Positions 11,003 through 18,045 of a stretch of DNA of 50,046 bases are shown here, in pieces. Source of the DNA: JANXXV01 sp038230275. Lineage in GTDB: Bacteria; Acidobacteriota; Terriglobia; Bryobacterales; Bryobacteraceae. The position numbers and the translations under genes were made by a program. How positions within the stretch are numbered: position 1 is the stretch's first letter; every line of letters begins with the position of its first letter. Under the pieces are notes generated by a model. The model worked only from the letters and a program-made list of their open reading frames with translations. It had not been told where the DNA came from and made no database searches. The stretch covers positions 1-50,046 of the forward strand of contig JBBRNO010000034.1 of assembly GCA_038230275.1 (NCBI GenBank), written 5' to 3'.

Positions 11003-12651
11003 TTCCGGAAGTCAATGGTGTTCCGGCTGCAGGTGCTGGTGCCACGCTGACAAGTGAGATTTTCCGAGTGCACCGGCAGCAGAAACTGCGTCATGGTGCC
11101 TAGACGAACAAAGTCGTAATCGCAAGCCATCTCCACTTTATCGAAAGGGAAATCCTGCGGCATCTGCCGGGACTGCATTTCGATGCGCAGCACGCGGCCG
11201 GTTTCTTTATCGATCCAAACGGCACCCTTATAGGCGGGCCGGTAGGATTGCGCTGCTCCGTGAACCGTCCAGTGTGAGTTCTCCTGGTTGACGAAGAAAT
11301 CGAATCGCGCGGTAGCCCGGTTGTTGAAGGTATCGCTACCGCGTGAGTGGAACACGGCGTTCGTGCTGCGCGCAAACACGTCGATCAGCACCGAGGCGAA
11401 CTCACCGGTAGACCACGACCCGCCAATTTCCTCAATGGACTTGTTGGTCTTCTTGCCATTCACGGCCAGGTTGCGGTAACGCTCCTTGCCCGCCTCGTAA
11501 ATCACTTCGGCGGAGACGATGTCTTGCGCCTGCCAACTGGGCTTCGTCGTGGTGCTGACGTAGCGTGTTGTATTCTGCGTGGCGATGTAGTTGGGCAGCG
11601 TTTCGGTGTAAGACTCGGAGGTTTCACGTGCCTTGGTGATGAGCGGATCCTCCTGCGCCTGATCGGGCTCCTCAGTGGGCCGGCGTTGTAGGGTAGCGCG
11701 CGATTGTTCCCCGCCAGTGACGGCTTCGGAGCGGGGCTCTCCGTTTGGCAGCGGCGGCAATTTCGCTACAGCAACTTCCTGCGGCTCGTCGTCGCTTGCC
11801 GGGGGCTTGCGCGGTGCGGGCCTTCCGCGCTTGATCTTCGGTGGGCCTTCGCCGTCCACGCCGCGCGGGGTTTCCGCGGTGACTACCACGGTTCTTGGCC
11901 GATTATCTTCCGGAACTTCAATCGGAGCAGGCAAGTTCGCCTCTGCCTTCGCCTGTTTCGCGGCAGGTTTGTCTGTCTTCTCTTCTTCTTTCGATTCGTC
12001 CTTGGAACCAGCGCGTTTCAAGTGGGGACGCTCATCTTCCGGCGCTCCAGACGGCCCGGCTACCGGCGACTTGAGGATTTCATCCGGCACGTTGGCAGAG
12101 GCGCGATCGGCTTCGCTGCCGGCCTTGTTGAAGATGACGTTCAGCGCGAAGAAATAACCCTGGTCGTCTTGCACGGATTCGACGGTCAGGTGATCGCCGG
12201 GCTTGATTTCCGATGTCTTCAGCTCCGTCTTGTCTTTCAAATCCGCTTTCTTATACTTGGTGTTTTCATTGAGCTGAAAGCGGACGATGCGGTGATCTTC
12301 GGCTTCGAGAGTAAGCAGTTTCTCGTCCAGAAGCCGCACCATTCCTTTAGTGGACGCGGTGGGAACAGCGTCTTTCTTTTCGGCTGCGCTCTTCTTGCTG
12401 CTTTTTTTACCGGGCCAGCGCGGCATGGGAATGCCTCCGCCTGGTAAAGGCTGACCCTGTCCCTGAGGGTAGTTCCCGCCTGGAGGATAGCCGCCGCCTG
12501 GAGGGTACTGCCCGCCGGGCGGGTACTGCCCGCCACCGGGTGGATACTGACCGCCCTGCGGATACTGGCCCCCGCCGGGAGACAACTGCGCTACAGCCAA
12601 CTGCTGGATCAACACGACGGACAGGAGCGCGAGTGGAATTCGAAGTTTCAC
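10960..12651 (-). CDS. secreted proline/glycine-rich protein of unknown function
   Basis: 563 residues from a GTG start. A signal peptide (MKLRIPLALLSVVLIQQLAVA) is followed by about ten imperfect copies of a PGGQYPPGG-like unit (residues about 24-75; DNA 12430-12580). A small beta-rich domain (about 100-175: KGMVRLLDEKLLTLEAEDHR and GDHLTVESV) resembles DUF5666/OB-like folds. Then comes a charged, proline-rich linker of about 150 residues, and a conserved-looking C-terminal domain (about 335-563) with ESYTETLPNYIATQNTTRY and WIDKETGRVLRIEMQS. That last domain recurs in Acidobacteria, but I do not know its function. The repeats could mediate surface or matrix contacts (speculative). Convergent overlap of 43 bases with the hydrolase. 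Confidence 0.75.
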   Translation of the reverse strand: MKLRIPLALLSVVLIQQLAVAQLSPGGGQYPQGGQYPPGGGQYPPGGQYPPGGGYPPGGNYPQGQGQPLPGGGIPMPRWPGKKSSKKSAAEKKDAVPTASTKGMVRLLDEKLLTLEAEDHRIVRFQLNENTKYKKADLKDKTELKTSEIKPGDHLTVESVQDDQGYFFALNVIFNKAGSEADRASANVPDEILKSPVAGPSGAPEDERPHLKRAGSKDESKEEEKTDKPAAKQAKAEANLPAPIEVPEDNRPRTVVVTAETPRGVDGEGPPKIKRGRPAPRKPPASDDEPQEVAVAKLPPLPNGEPRSEAVTGGEQSRATLQRRPTEEPDQAQEDPLITKARETSESYTETLPNYIATQNTTRYVSTTTKPSWQAQDIVSAEVIYEAGKERYRNLAVNGKKTNKSIEEIGGSWSTGEFASVLIDVFARSTNAVFHSRGSDTFNNRATARFDFFVNQENSHWTVHGAAQSYRPAYKGAVWIDKETGRVLRIEMQSRQMPQDFPFDKVEMACDYDFVRLGTMTQFLLPVHSENLTCQRGTSTCSRNTIDFRNYKKFGSESTLILK

Positions 12652-12735
12652 GACCGCTTTATAGATGCTATCAGAAAGCGGGATGGGTACAGGCAGCTAT
12701 TGAATTTCGAGACGGCGGCTGCTAGGGTTGATGCC

Positions 12736-12944
12736 ATGCGGGTATCTCTGCTGCGTCAGATTGCGGCTGCGCTGCCGCCGGGTGGAAGAAATGTCGCACG
12801 AATTGAAACCAAAAGCGCGCAGTTGGTATCGAATTTGAAAGGGAAGCTTGCGGCGAGACGCTGACCGGCACCTATCTGACCACCGTTGCAGGCCAAGACG
12901 AAAAAGTGGACGAAGGAATTTTCAAAGCGACGTTGGTGAAATAG
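12736..12944 (+). pseudogene. short frameshifted gene remnant
   Basis: An ATG-led frame (12736-12864) ends at a TGA exactly where a second frame begins to look protein-like: GETLTGTYLTTVAGQDEKV then DEGIFKATLVK, stop at 12942-12944. The junction AAGCTTGCGGCGAGACGCTG could restore a GKLAGETLTGTY reading with a one-base change. Such strings are typical of the C-terminus of small secreted beta-barrel (lipocalin-like) acidobacterial proteins. This is a tentative reading of a gene tail whose N-terminal part is lost. It ends 17 bases before the DUF4159 gene. Confidence 0.35.
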
Positions 12945-12961
12945 TCGGGTAAGCTGGAAAT

Positions 12962-13780
12962 ATGGGCGTTCGGTTTGTAGTGATCGCGGGTTTTCTTGGA
13001 TTGTCGCTCTGGGCCGCCAGCCGTGCGGTAAACCAGGGTGTTGAGAGCTATCCCTACGAAATTGAGCATCCTGAGTCGTCCTTACCACCTGACGGTGATG
13101 AGAGGACGGAGTGGGCTTTTGCGCGTGTGCGATATCCAACTTACACCGGCGGCGGTTTGCGGCCTCGCGGAGGTTATCAATACTATAGTTGGGGCATTGA
13201 CGCTCCGAAAGCCGAACGCCAGTTTGTGCAGGGTGTGCGCCGTTTAACCCGGATTCACGCGCGGTCCGTGGAAGAGGTGGTGAATCTGGACACCGACGAG
13301 ATTTTCAATTGGCCCTGGATTTATGCGGTGGAAGTGGGCCATTGGGATCTGTCCGACGCGCAATGCGCGAAGCTGCGGGAGCATCTGCTGCGCGGCGGGT
13401 TCCTGATGGTCGACGATTTCCACGGGACGCGCGAGTGGGAAATTTTCATGCGCAGTATGCGCCGCGTTTTTCCAGATCGCCCGGTGGTGGATATCGAACC
13501 GAAGGATCAGATATTCCACATCGTCTACGACCTGGACAACAAGTTTCAAGTGCCTGGCGCGCAGTATCTGTATAGCGGATCGTTGTATGAGCAGGACGGT
13601 GTGGAGCCGAAGTGGCGGGGCGTTTATGACGATCATGGCCGATTGATGGTAGGCATCCTACACAATCAAGATCACGGAGATGCCTGGGAGTGGGCGGACC
13701 GGCCGCAGTATCCGGAAAAGTATGCGTCGCAGGCTTACCGGATTGGCGTTAACTATCTAATCTATTCAATGACGCACTAG
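12962..13780 (+). CDS. DUF4159 domain protein, exported
   Basis: 272 residues. A signal peptide or anchor (MGVRFVVIAGFLGLSLWAAS) precedes a DUF4159 domain. Recognisable segments are EWAFARVRYPTY, NWPWIYAVEVGHWDLSD, LREHLLRGGFLMVDDFHG and the tail GDAWEWADRPQYPEKYASQA. DUF4159 proteins have a flavodoxin/GATase-like fold and often sit beside MoxR/VWA systems; their activity is not established. The last 65 codons are the upstream copy of the 195-bp repeat that recurs at 16270-16464. The gene is complete, but its 3' end may have arrived with the inserted cassette. Confidence 0.85.
   Translation: MGVRFVVIAGFLGLSLWAASRAVNQGVESYPYEIEHPESSLPPDGDERTEWAFARVRYPTYTGGGLRPRGGYQYYSWGIDAPKAERQFVQGVRRLTRIHARSVEEVVNLDTDEIFNWPWIYAVEVGHWDLSDAQCAKLREHLLRGGFLMVDDFHGTREWEIFMRSMRRVFPDRPVVDIEPKDQIFHIVYDLDNKFQVPGAQYLYSGSLYEQDGVEPKWRGVYDDHGRLMVGILHNQDHGDAWEWADRPQYPEKYASQAYRIGVNYLIYSMTH
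13586..13780 (+). repeat. 195-bp direct repeat, upstream copy (3' end of DUF4159 gene)
   Basis: Matches 16270-16464 at 182 of 195 positions with no gaps. Both copies run from the codon TAT to the stop codon (TAG here, TAA in the other), with no similarity beyond either edge. Of the 11 differing codons only one changes the residue (Val to Ile) and one is the stop; the rest are silent. Confidence 0.97.
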
Positions 13781-13960
13781 CATACATCTCTGCGTGACTA
13801 GTGGCGACGGATAGCTGAACCGCATCGTCGGGGGTGACGCAGTGCTCATGAAGCGCGCTTGGGTCTGTGCGCGTGGGCGATTCCACGCGAGAACTTAAGA
13901 GTTAAACTTGCGGGCCTTGGCGATACTGCTCGAAAGGGCCTGGGGGACACCGGGGCGTGC

Positions 13961-14137
13961 TTAGGTCGTCTCGCTTTGCTTGAAGCGCTGGAACCATATA
14001 TGTACCGTTCCCGGACTGCAATTGACTTTTTGCGCCGCCGCGCGAAGTGTTTCGCCTTTGCGGAACGAAGCATACATTTGCTCAATCTGCTTTGAATCGA
14101 GACGCGCTCTGTTTAGATAAGACTTTGTTGTGGCCAT
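13961..14137 (-). CDS. small helix-turn-helix protein of the RM cassette
   Basis: 58 residues, starting MATTKSYLNRARLDSKQIEQ. The segment FRKGETLRAAAQKVNCSPGT followed by VHIWFQRFK is a clear helix-turn-helix of the kind in Hin-like recombinases, transposase N-termini and small regulators. It starts 30 bases after the methylase stop in the same orientation, so it is probably co-transcribed. It could regulate the cassette, or be the left-over DNA-binding part of a transposase. No catalytic domain follows, and no ribosome binding site is evident. Confidence 0.6.
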   Translation of the reverse strand: MATTKSYLNRARLDSKQIEQMYASFRKGETLRAAAQKVNCSPGTVHIWFQRFKQSETT

Positions 14138-14167
14138 TTGAACCAGTTTAGGTCAGGCCGCACCCGC

Positions 14168-15073
14168 TCAGTACGTCAGTAGCAGGCGGTCCGAAACCAC
14201 CTCTCCTTCGAGAGTTTGGCCGTCCATCTGGAACCGCTTTAGCATCGACCGTCCGATGTTGATGAAGATTTCCCGCTCAAAAAGCCCCTCGGGTATCGGA
14301 AGGTCACAGACGAATTCGCCTGATCGCTTTGTGCCGTCAATGCTAAGGGCAACGTACACGCCCCGATTTTTGCACCGCTGGATGACGCGGAACAAGTCTA
14401 TCAGTCTGAAGGACTGAGCACCGTAGAGGATCGCTTGACTGTGCGTGTAGGGCGGATCACAATACACCAGATCGCCCGGTCTGGCCCGGTCGATGGCTTC
14501 CTCATATTCCATGTGCTGAAATGTAGCGCCTTTTGTGCGCCGGTGCCATTCGTTAACGCGGCGTGAAAAGGAATCGGGATTGATCGGATGGTGAATGCCG
14601 ACGGGAGTAGACATGTAACCGTCAGCCTTTCGGAATCGTACAACCCCACCGTAACAGGAACGGCACAGGAAGAGAAGATCGGCCCCATTGGGATTCGAAT
14701 TGTAAGACTTCTTGACGCGCTCGTAAACCTCCAGCTTTTCGCAGGACCCGATCTGCTCCCAACGCTCACTGTACCAGCGCTTCAACGTTTCAGGAGATTC
14801 CTTCAAGGTTTGCCAGATTTCCACCAGTGGGGCGAAGCAATCGGAACCCATTGCCCGATGGGGCGCTAGGGTTGCCATGACGGCTGCACTTCCGACGAAC
14901 GGTTCATAGTACGTTCCAAAGTCGGGTGGAAAGTATGAAGCGATTTCGTGAGCAAAACGCTGCTTGTTACCGATCCATTTTAGCAGGCCCGTTTGAAACG
15001 GTTCGATCCTGACGGGGCGTTCCGTATCGAACATGGCGAGTTGCATCATCGGCGCTACTTGTCTTATCGACAT
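14168..15073 (-). CDS. DNA adenine N6-methyltransferase, D12 (Dam/DpnII) class
   Basis: About 301 residues from ATG 15073. Motif order is that of alpha-class (MTase_D12) enzymes: motif X LLKWIGNKQRF (about 30-40), SAM-binding motif I YYEPFVGSAAV (about 55-65), a target-recognition region, then catalytic motif IV CDPPYT (about 205-210). It would methylate adenine at the N6 position using S-adenosylmethionine. The recognition site cannot be read from sequence; GATC is common in this class but unproven here. It protects the host from the nuclease encoded divergently. The open frame extends to a TTG at 15097, but the perfect -10 element at 15091-15086 would then lie inside the gene, so the ATG at 15073 is preferred. 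Confidence 0.9.
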   Translation of the reverse strand: MSIRQVAPMMQLAMFDTERPVRIEPFQTGLLKWIGNKQRFAHEIASYFPPDFGTYYEPFVGSAAVMATLAPHRAMGSDCFAPLVEIWQTLKESPETLKRWYSERWEQIGSCEKLEVYERVKKSYNSNPNGADLLFLCRSCYGGVVRFRKADGYMSTPVGIHHPINPDSFSRRVNEWHRRTKGATFQHMEYEEAIDRARPGDLVYCDPPYTHSQAILYGAQSFRLIDLFRVIQRCKNRGVYVALSIDGTKRSGEFVCDLPIPEGLFEREIFINIGRSMLKRFQMDGQTLEGEVVSDRLLLTY

Positions 15074-15085
15074 TCTTCGGTTTTT

Positions 15086-15115
15086 ATTATAACCCAAGAG
15101 TATCCGATTTTGGCA
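15086..15115 (-). promoter_or_regulatory. promoter of the methylase gene (perfect -10)
   Basis: The minus strand carries TATAAT at 15091-15086 with only a weak -35 (TGCCAA-like) about 18 bases upstream. Transcription would begin near 15079, leaving a leader of only a few bases before the ATG at 15073. On the plus strand TTGGCA at 15110-15115 with TTACGC 17 bases on could serve the regulator/nuclease genes. The two promoters would then be back to back, giving the XRE protein a natural place to act on both. Confidence 0.5.
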
Positions 15116-15147
15116 TATTCTTTCACGAGCGGTTACGCTGATGATTC

Positions 15148-15390
15148 ATGCCCAAATCCCACTCGGTCACGCCACAGGAGCAGCTCCTATCGCTCTTGCG
15201 GCTCATCCGAACCGAGGCGTGTTTGACGCAAACAGATGTCGCTCAGCGCTTGGAGCAACCTCAGTCCTACGTCAGCAAGTATGAATCCGGCGAACGCCGC
15301 TTGGATACTATGGAACTCCGGGAAGTCTGCCTAGCCATTGGAGTGCCGCTGCCCGAGTTCATCAAAAGGCTTGAGCAGGCTCTCCGATGA
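15148..15390 (+). CDS. XRE-family regulator, likely RM controller protein
   Basis: 80 residues that are almost entirely one HTH_3 (Cro/C1-type) domain: LLRLIRTEACLTQTDVAQRL, then EQPQSYVSKYESGERRLD and LREVCLAIGVPLPEF. Stand-alone XRE proteins directly before a restriction endonuclease gene usually act as controller (C) proteins that delay nuclease synthesis until methylation is complete. The stop overlaps the nuclease start by 4 bases (ATGA), so they are translated together. No C-box repeat was identified with confidence. Confidence 0.85.
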   Translation: MPKSHSVTPQEQLLSLLRLIRTEACLTQTDVAQRLEQPQSYVSKYESGERRLDTMELREVCLAIGVPLPEFIKRLEQALR

Positions 15391-16250
15391 CTGCCAATCA
15401 GTTATTTCTGCATCAGCCAAAGCAGTTCTGGGCATATGTTCGCTCCATCAGTCAGTCCGTCGGCTATACCGTTCGCGGCCAGGACCAGATCAAGATACCC
15501 TCCGTGGAGGAGATGACAGGCGCGTTAACATGGCTCGGCCTTGACGCCGCGCGTTTGCATGGAGCGGACGGCCAACCTACCCAATTGGGGCGAACGCTGG
15601 GCGCCTACTACGTTTACCGCGCGGACGTGCTGAACAATTTCGTGGAGCCAAGGTTAATGACGGTTGATCGCGCGCGCGAACTTTTCACTGAGTTCAAAGA
15701 ACGTCTCAACTACTCCGGGCCAATCCCGATGAACAAGCAGAAGGGCGACAAAAAGGCGCCAGCCTATCTGACGGCTCTAGTCAATATGCTCATCTGCTCA
15801 AATATCGAAGGAATGGCCTGTGATTATGACCCGAGGGCATTAACTACAGTGACGTTTGACGGCGCACCCCTCAGAACTCTCGCTCGGCGTGTTGACGGGG
15901 CATTTCCCAAGGCGGTCAATCCAATCGCAGTTTGGGAAATCAAGGAATACTACTACACCACAACGTTCGGCAGCCGTGTTGCCGATGGCGTCTATGAAAC
16001 GTTGCTTGACGGAATGGAGTTGGAGGAATTGCGTGTCAACGAGGGAGTCAATGTTCTTCACTACCTCATGGTTGACGATCACTATACTTGGTGGAAGTGC
16101 GGACGGTCTTACCTATGCCGCATTCTTGACATGCTCCACATGGGCTATGTCGATGAAGTGCTGTTCGGCTCGGAGGTCGTTGAGCGCGTCCCCGCACTTG
16201 CCAAGCAATGGGTTGAACTTGAGAACGCCCGGCAGAATGCGGCTATCTAA
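15387..16250 (+). CDS. candidate type II restriction endonuclease (PD-(D/E)XK-like)
   Basis: 287 residues. I do not recognise a named family. A possible PD-(D/E)XK active site is D170 (RRVDGAFP), E184 and K186 (PIAVWEIKEYYY), with the strand-turn-strand spacing expected of the fold. A following GSRVADGVYETLLDG helix would fit the core. The position is typical of an RM nuclease: coupled behind a controller-like XRE gene and divergent from a D12 adenine methylase. The combination of motif and context makes a nuclease role likely, but the fold is inferred. It ends 19 bases before the downstream repeat. Confidence 0.65.
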   Translation: MTANQLFLHQPKQFWAYVRSISQSVGYTVRGQDQIKIPSVEEMTGALTWLGLDAARLHGADGQPTQLGRTLGAYYVYRADVLNNFVEPRLMTVDRARELFTEFKERLNYSGPIPMNKQKGDKKAPAYLTALVNMLICSNIEGMACDYDPRALTTVTFDGAPLRTLARRVDGAFPKAVNPIAVWEIKEYYYTTTFGSRVADGVYETLLDGMELEELRVNEGVNVLHYLMVDDHYTWWKCGRSYLCRILDMLHMGYVDEVLFGSEVVERVPALAKQWVELENARQNAAI

Positions 16251-16269
16251 GCCGCACTTTTCCGCTTCA

Positions 16270-16464
16270 TATGAGCAGGACGGAATTGAACCGAAGTGGC
16301 GCGGCGTCTATGACGATCATGGCCGGTTGATGGTAGGCATCCTACACAATCAAGATCACGGCGATGCCTGGGAATGGGCGGACCGGCCGCAGTATCCGGA
16401 AAAGTATGCGTCGCAGGCGTACCGGATTGGCGTTAACTATCTGATCTATTCAATGACGCATTAA
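16270..16464 (+). pseudogene. orphan 3' end of a DUF4159 gene (downstream repeat copy)
   Basis: Encodes the final 64 residues of the DUF4159 protein (YEQDGIEPKWRGVYDDHG onward, ending LIYSMTH) but has no start or upstream domain. It is 93% identical in DNA to 13586-13780 and differs almost only at third codon positions. Because the change pattern is that of a selected gene, this piece probably belonged to a functional gene until recently. It is either the original resident end displaced by the cassette, or the end brought in with it. Confidence 0.9.
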
Positions 16465-16466
16465 AG

Positions 16467-16698
16467 TTGCTGGGCTTTGAACTGATCTCCCAACAAAACC
16501 AGATGGATGGAACGGCGTCGTTCAGCGCCGATGGGAAACCGCTGACCTATCAATGGTCGATCCCGCAAGGTAGCCCGCAGGCCGCAATTCTCCGCCGCAA
16601 TTCTCCATGGAACCACCACCTCGCCGGAAGTCCAGTTTGCGGATTCCACTGGAACGCTGGCGTCCGATATTGTTTCAGTCAACTTCCAGGGCAACTGA
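16467..16698 (+). pseudogene. remnant of an Ig/PKD-like domain protein, frameshifted
   Basis: The first frame reads QMDGTASFSADGKPLTYQWS then IPQGSPQAAI, typical of a PKD/Ig-like domain in acidobacterial secreted proteins. The frame is lost after 16593 and continues one frame over as HGTTTSPEVQFADSTG, TLASDIVSVNFQGN and stop 16696-16698. Removing one unit of a perfect 13-bp tandem repeat (16581-16593, 16594-16606) restores a continuous reading. A further stretch normally found between ADSTG and the tail seems missing. The N-terminal part of the gene is absent. Confidence 0.75.
16581..16606 (+). repeat. 13-bp perfect tandem duplication causing a frameshift
   Basis: GCCGCAATTCTCC occurs twice head to tail. 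Thirteen is not a multiple of three, and deleting one copy reconnects the two halves of the PKD-like remnant in frame, so this looks like a replication-slippage lesion. Confidence 0.9.
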
Positions 16699-16716
16699 GC
16701 GATTCCGTGCATAGCG

Positions 16717-16742
16717 AGCACCATGCCGTGCGGCATGGTGCT
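16717..16742. terminator. perfect 12-bp hairpin between remnant and aminopeptidase gene
   Basis: AGCACCATGCCG, a two-base TG spacer, then CGGCATGGTGCT forms an uninterrupted inverted repeat. There is no T-run, so it may be a factor-assisted terminator for upstream genes, a protein-binding palindrome, or a leader structure 31 bases before the aminopeptidase ATG. Confidence 0.4.
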
Positions 16743-16773
16743 GCTGTTGCCCCCGCTGATTTATACTTCTTTC

Positions 16774-18039
16774 ATGACTGCTCTGCGTGGGCTCGCTGCC
16801 TTGGCGCTCTTTCTCTTTCCCGCGTTCGGGGCCAACAGAATCTCATTCGACGAGTATCGCGCCCGCCGCGCTGAGTTGCGGAAGGCGAACGGCGACGCAG
16901 TTACCATCCTTTTCGGACGCACTGAGAAAGAACATGGCGATTTGCGGTCCGGCTTTTTCCAGGAAGCGAATTTTTACTACCTGACGGGCTGGGCCGAACC
17001 GGGGGCGATCCTGGTGATGACGCCGTCGAGCGACGTGCTGCTGATTCCGCGCCGCAACTCAGAACAGGAGCGTTGGACTGGCCCGAAGCTAGCCCCTGAA
17101 GATTCCGGTGTGCAATCCGCAACCGGGTTCGAGACGGTGATGGCGAGCGAAAAGTTCGAATCCAACCTTAATAAATGGGCTGAATCCGGGAAGCGCATCT
17201 TCACGCTCTATGACGAACCACAAGTGGATGACCTGAAGAAGCTGCTGCCGTTGCGGAATTTCAGCGATGCGAAGCTGCCCATTGCGCGGTTGCGCATGAA
17301 GAAGTCGCCGGCGGAGATTGCGCTGATTCAGCACGCTACCGATGTCAGCATAGATGCGCATCGGGCTGCGTGGGAAATGGCGCGTCCAGGGGCGAAGGAA
17401 TTCCAGGTGGCGGCGGTGATGTCCGGCCTTTACTTTGCCGCCGGGTGTGAACGGCATTCGTATGCGCCGATCGTCGGTTCTGGCCCAAACGGCGCGATTC
17501 TGCACTATTCGAAGAACTCCCGCACCATTGACCGTGGTGAGTTGGTGCTGATGGACGTGGCCGCGGAATGCGCGATGTACGGCAGTGATATTACGCGGAC
17601 CATTCCGGCGAACGGGAAATTTACGGAGCGCCAGCGGGAGCTCTACAACATTGTACTGGGCGCGCAAAATGCGGTATTGGACGCGATGAAGCCGGGCATG
17701 ATGCTTGACAAAGCGTCGCCATACAGCCTGAACAAGATCGTGGTGGATTACTTCAACACGCATGGCAAGGATAAGCACGGGGAGCCGTTGGGTAAGTACT
17801 ATACGCATGGCGTGAGCCATCACGTTGGCCTGGATGTTCACGATCCATATGACCCTTCCTTGCCGCTGAGTCCGAACATGATTATCACAGTGGAACCGGG
17901 TTTGTACATTCCCGAAGAAGGCATCGGCATGCGCATTGAAGACCTGGTGTTGGTCACTGAGAACGGCGGGAAGCTGATGACGGCCGCCCTGCCCCGGGAA
18001 GCGGGCGAGATCGAGAAGATCTTGGCCACTCGAAAGTAA
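16774..18039 (+). CDS. pepP: Xaa-Pro aminopeptidase (M24B), exported
   Basis: About 421 residues from ATG 16774 (MTALRGLAALALFLFPAFGA, a signal peptide). The aminopeptidase-P N-terminal domain (FYYLTGWAEPGAILVM) is followed by the pita-bread catalytic domain. The five metal ligands are all visible: D in VLMDVAAE, D in GSDITRT, H in GVSHHVGLDVHD, E in VEPGLYIPEEG and E in MRIEDLVLV. It removes N-terminal residues ahead of proline from peptides, probably in the periplasm given the leader. The frame extends upstream to 16723, but that would run through the hairpin. Six bases separate it from the CHASE2 kinase gene. Confidence 0.9.
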   Translation: MTALRGLAALALFLFPAFGANRISFDEYRARRAELRKANGDAVTILFGRTEKEHGDLRSGFFQEANFYYLTGWAEPGAILVMTPSSDVLLIPRRNSEQERWTGPKLAPEDSGVQSATGFETVMASEKFESNLNKWAESGKRIFTLYDEPQVDDLKKLLPLRNFSDAKLPIARLRMKKSPAEIALIQHATDVSIDAHRAAWEMARPGAKEFQVAAVMSGLYFAAGCERHSYAPIVGSGPNGAILHYSKNSRTIDRGELVLMDVAAECAMYGSDITRTIPANGKFTERQRELYNIVLGAQNAVLDAMKPGMMLDKASPYSLNKIVVDYFNTHGKDKHGEPLGKYYTHGVSHHVGLDVHDPYDPSLPLSPNMIITVEPGLYIPEEGIGMRIEDLVLVTENGGKLMTAALPREAGEIEKILATRK

Positions 18040-18045
18040 GGCGTC

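Larger units (their letters stand above)
13781..16269. mobile_element. inserted restriction-modification cassette between direct repeats
   Basis: A 2.5-kb block lies between two copies of the DUF4159 gene end. It holds two divergent transcription units: adenine methylase plus small HTH protein leftwards, XRE regulator plus candidate nuclease rightwards. No integrase, transposase or terminal inverted repeats were found, so mobility in its own right is not shown. Homologous recombination of a cassette carrying a diverged copy of the gene end is the simplest explanation. The left 180 bp (13781-13960) has no gene. It contains a hairpin with a 7-bp stem, CGCGTGG at 13870-13876 and CCACGCG at 13883-13889. 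Confidence 0.6.

Noticed and set aside
12430..12580. A CRISPR-like array in the short GC-rich repeats
   Set aside because: The repeats are contiguous, in frame and encode Pro-Gly-Gln-Tyr units of a protein; there are no spacers.
13859..14095. Plus-strand open frame opposite the small HTH gene
   Set aside because: No similarity or start signals; the minus-strand frame encodes a convincing helix-turn-helix.
13961..14167. Left end of the RM cassette as an intact insertion sequence
   Set aside because: The HTH protein has no catalytic domain, and no terminal inverted repeats or target duplications were found.
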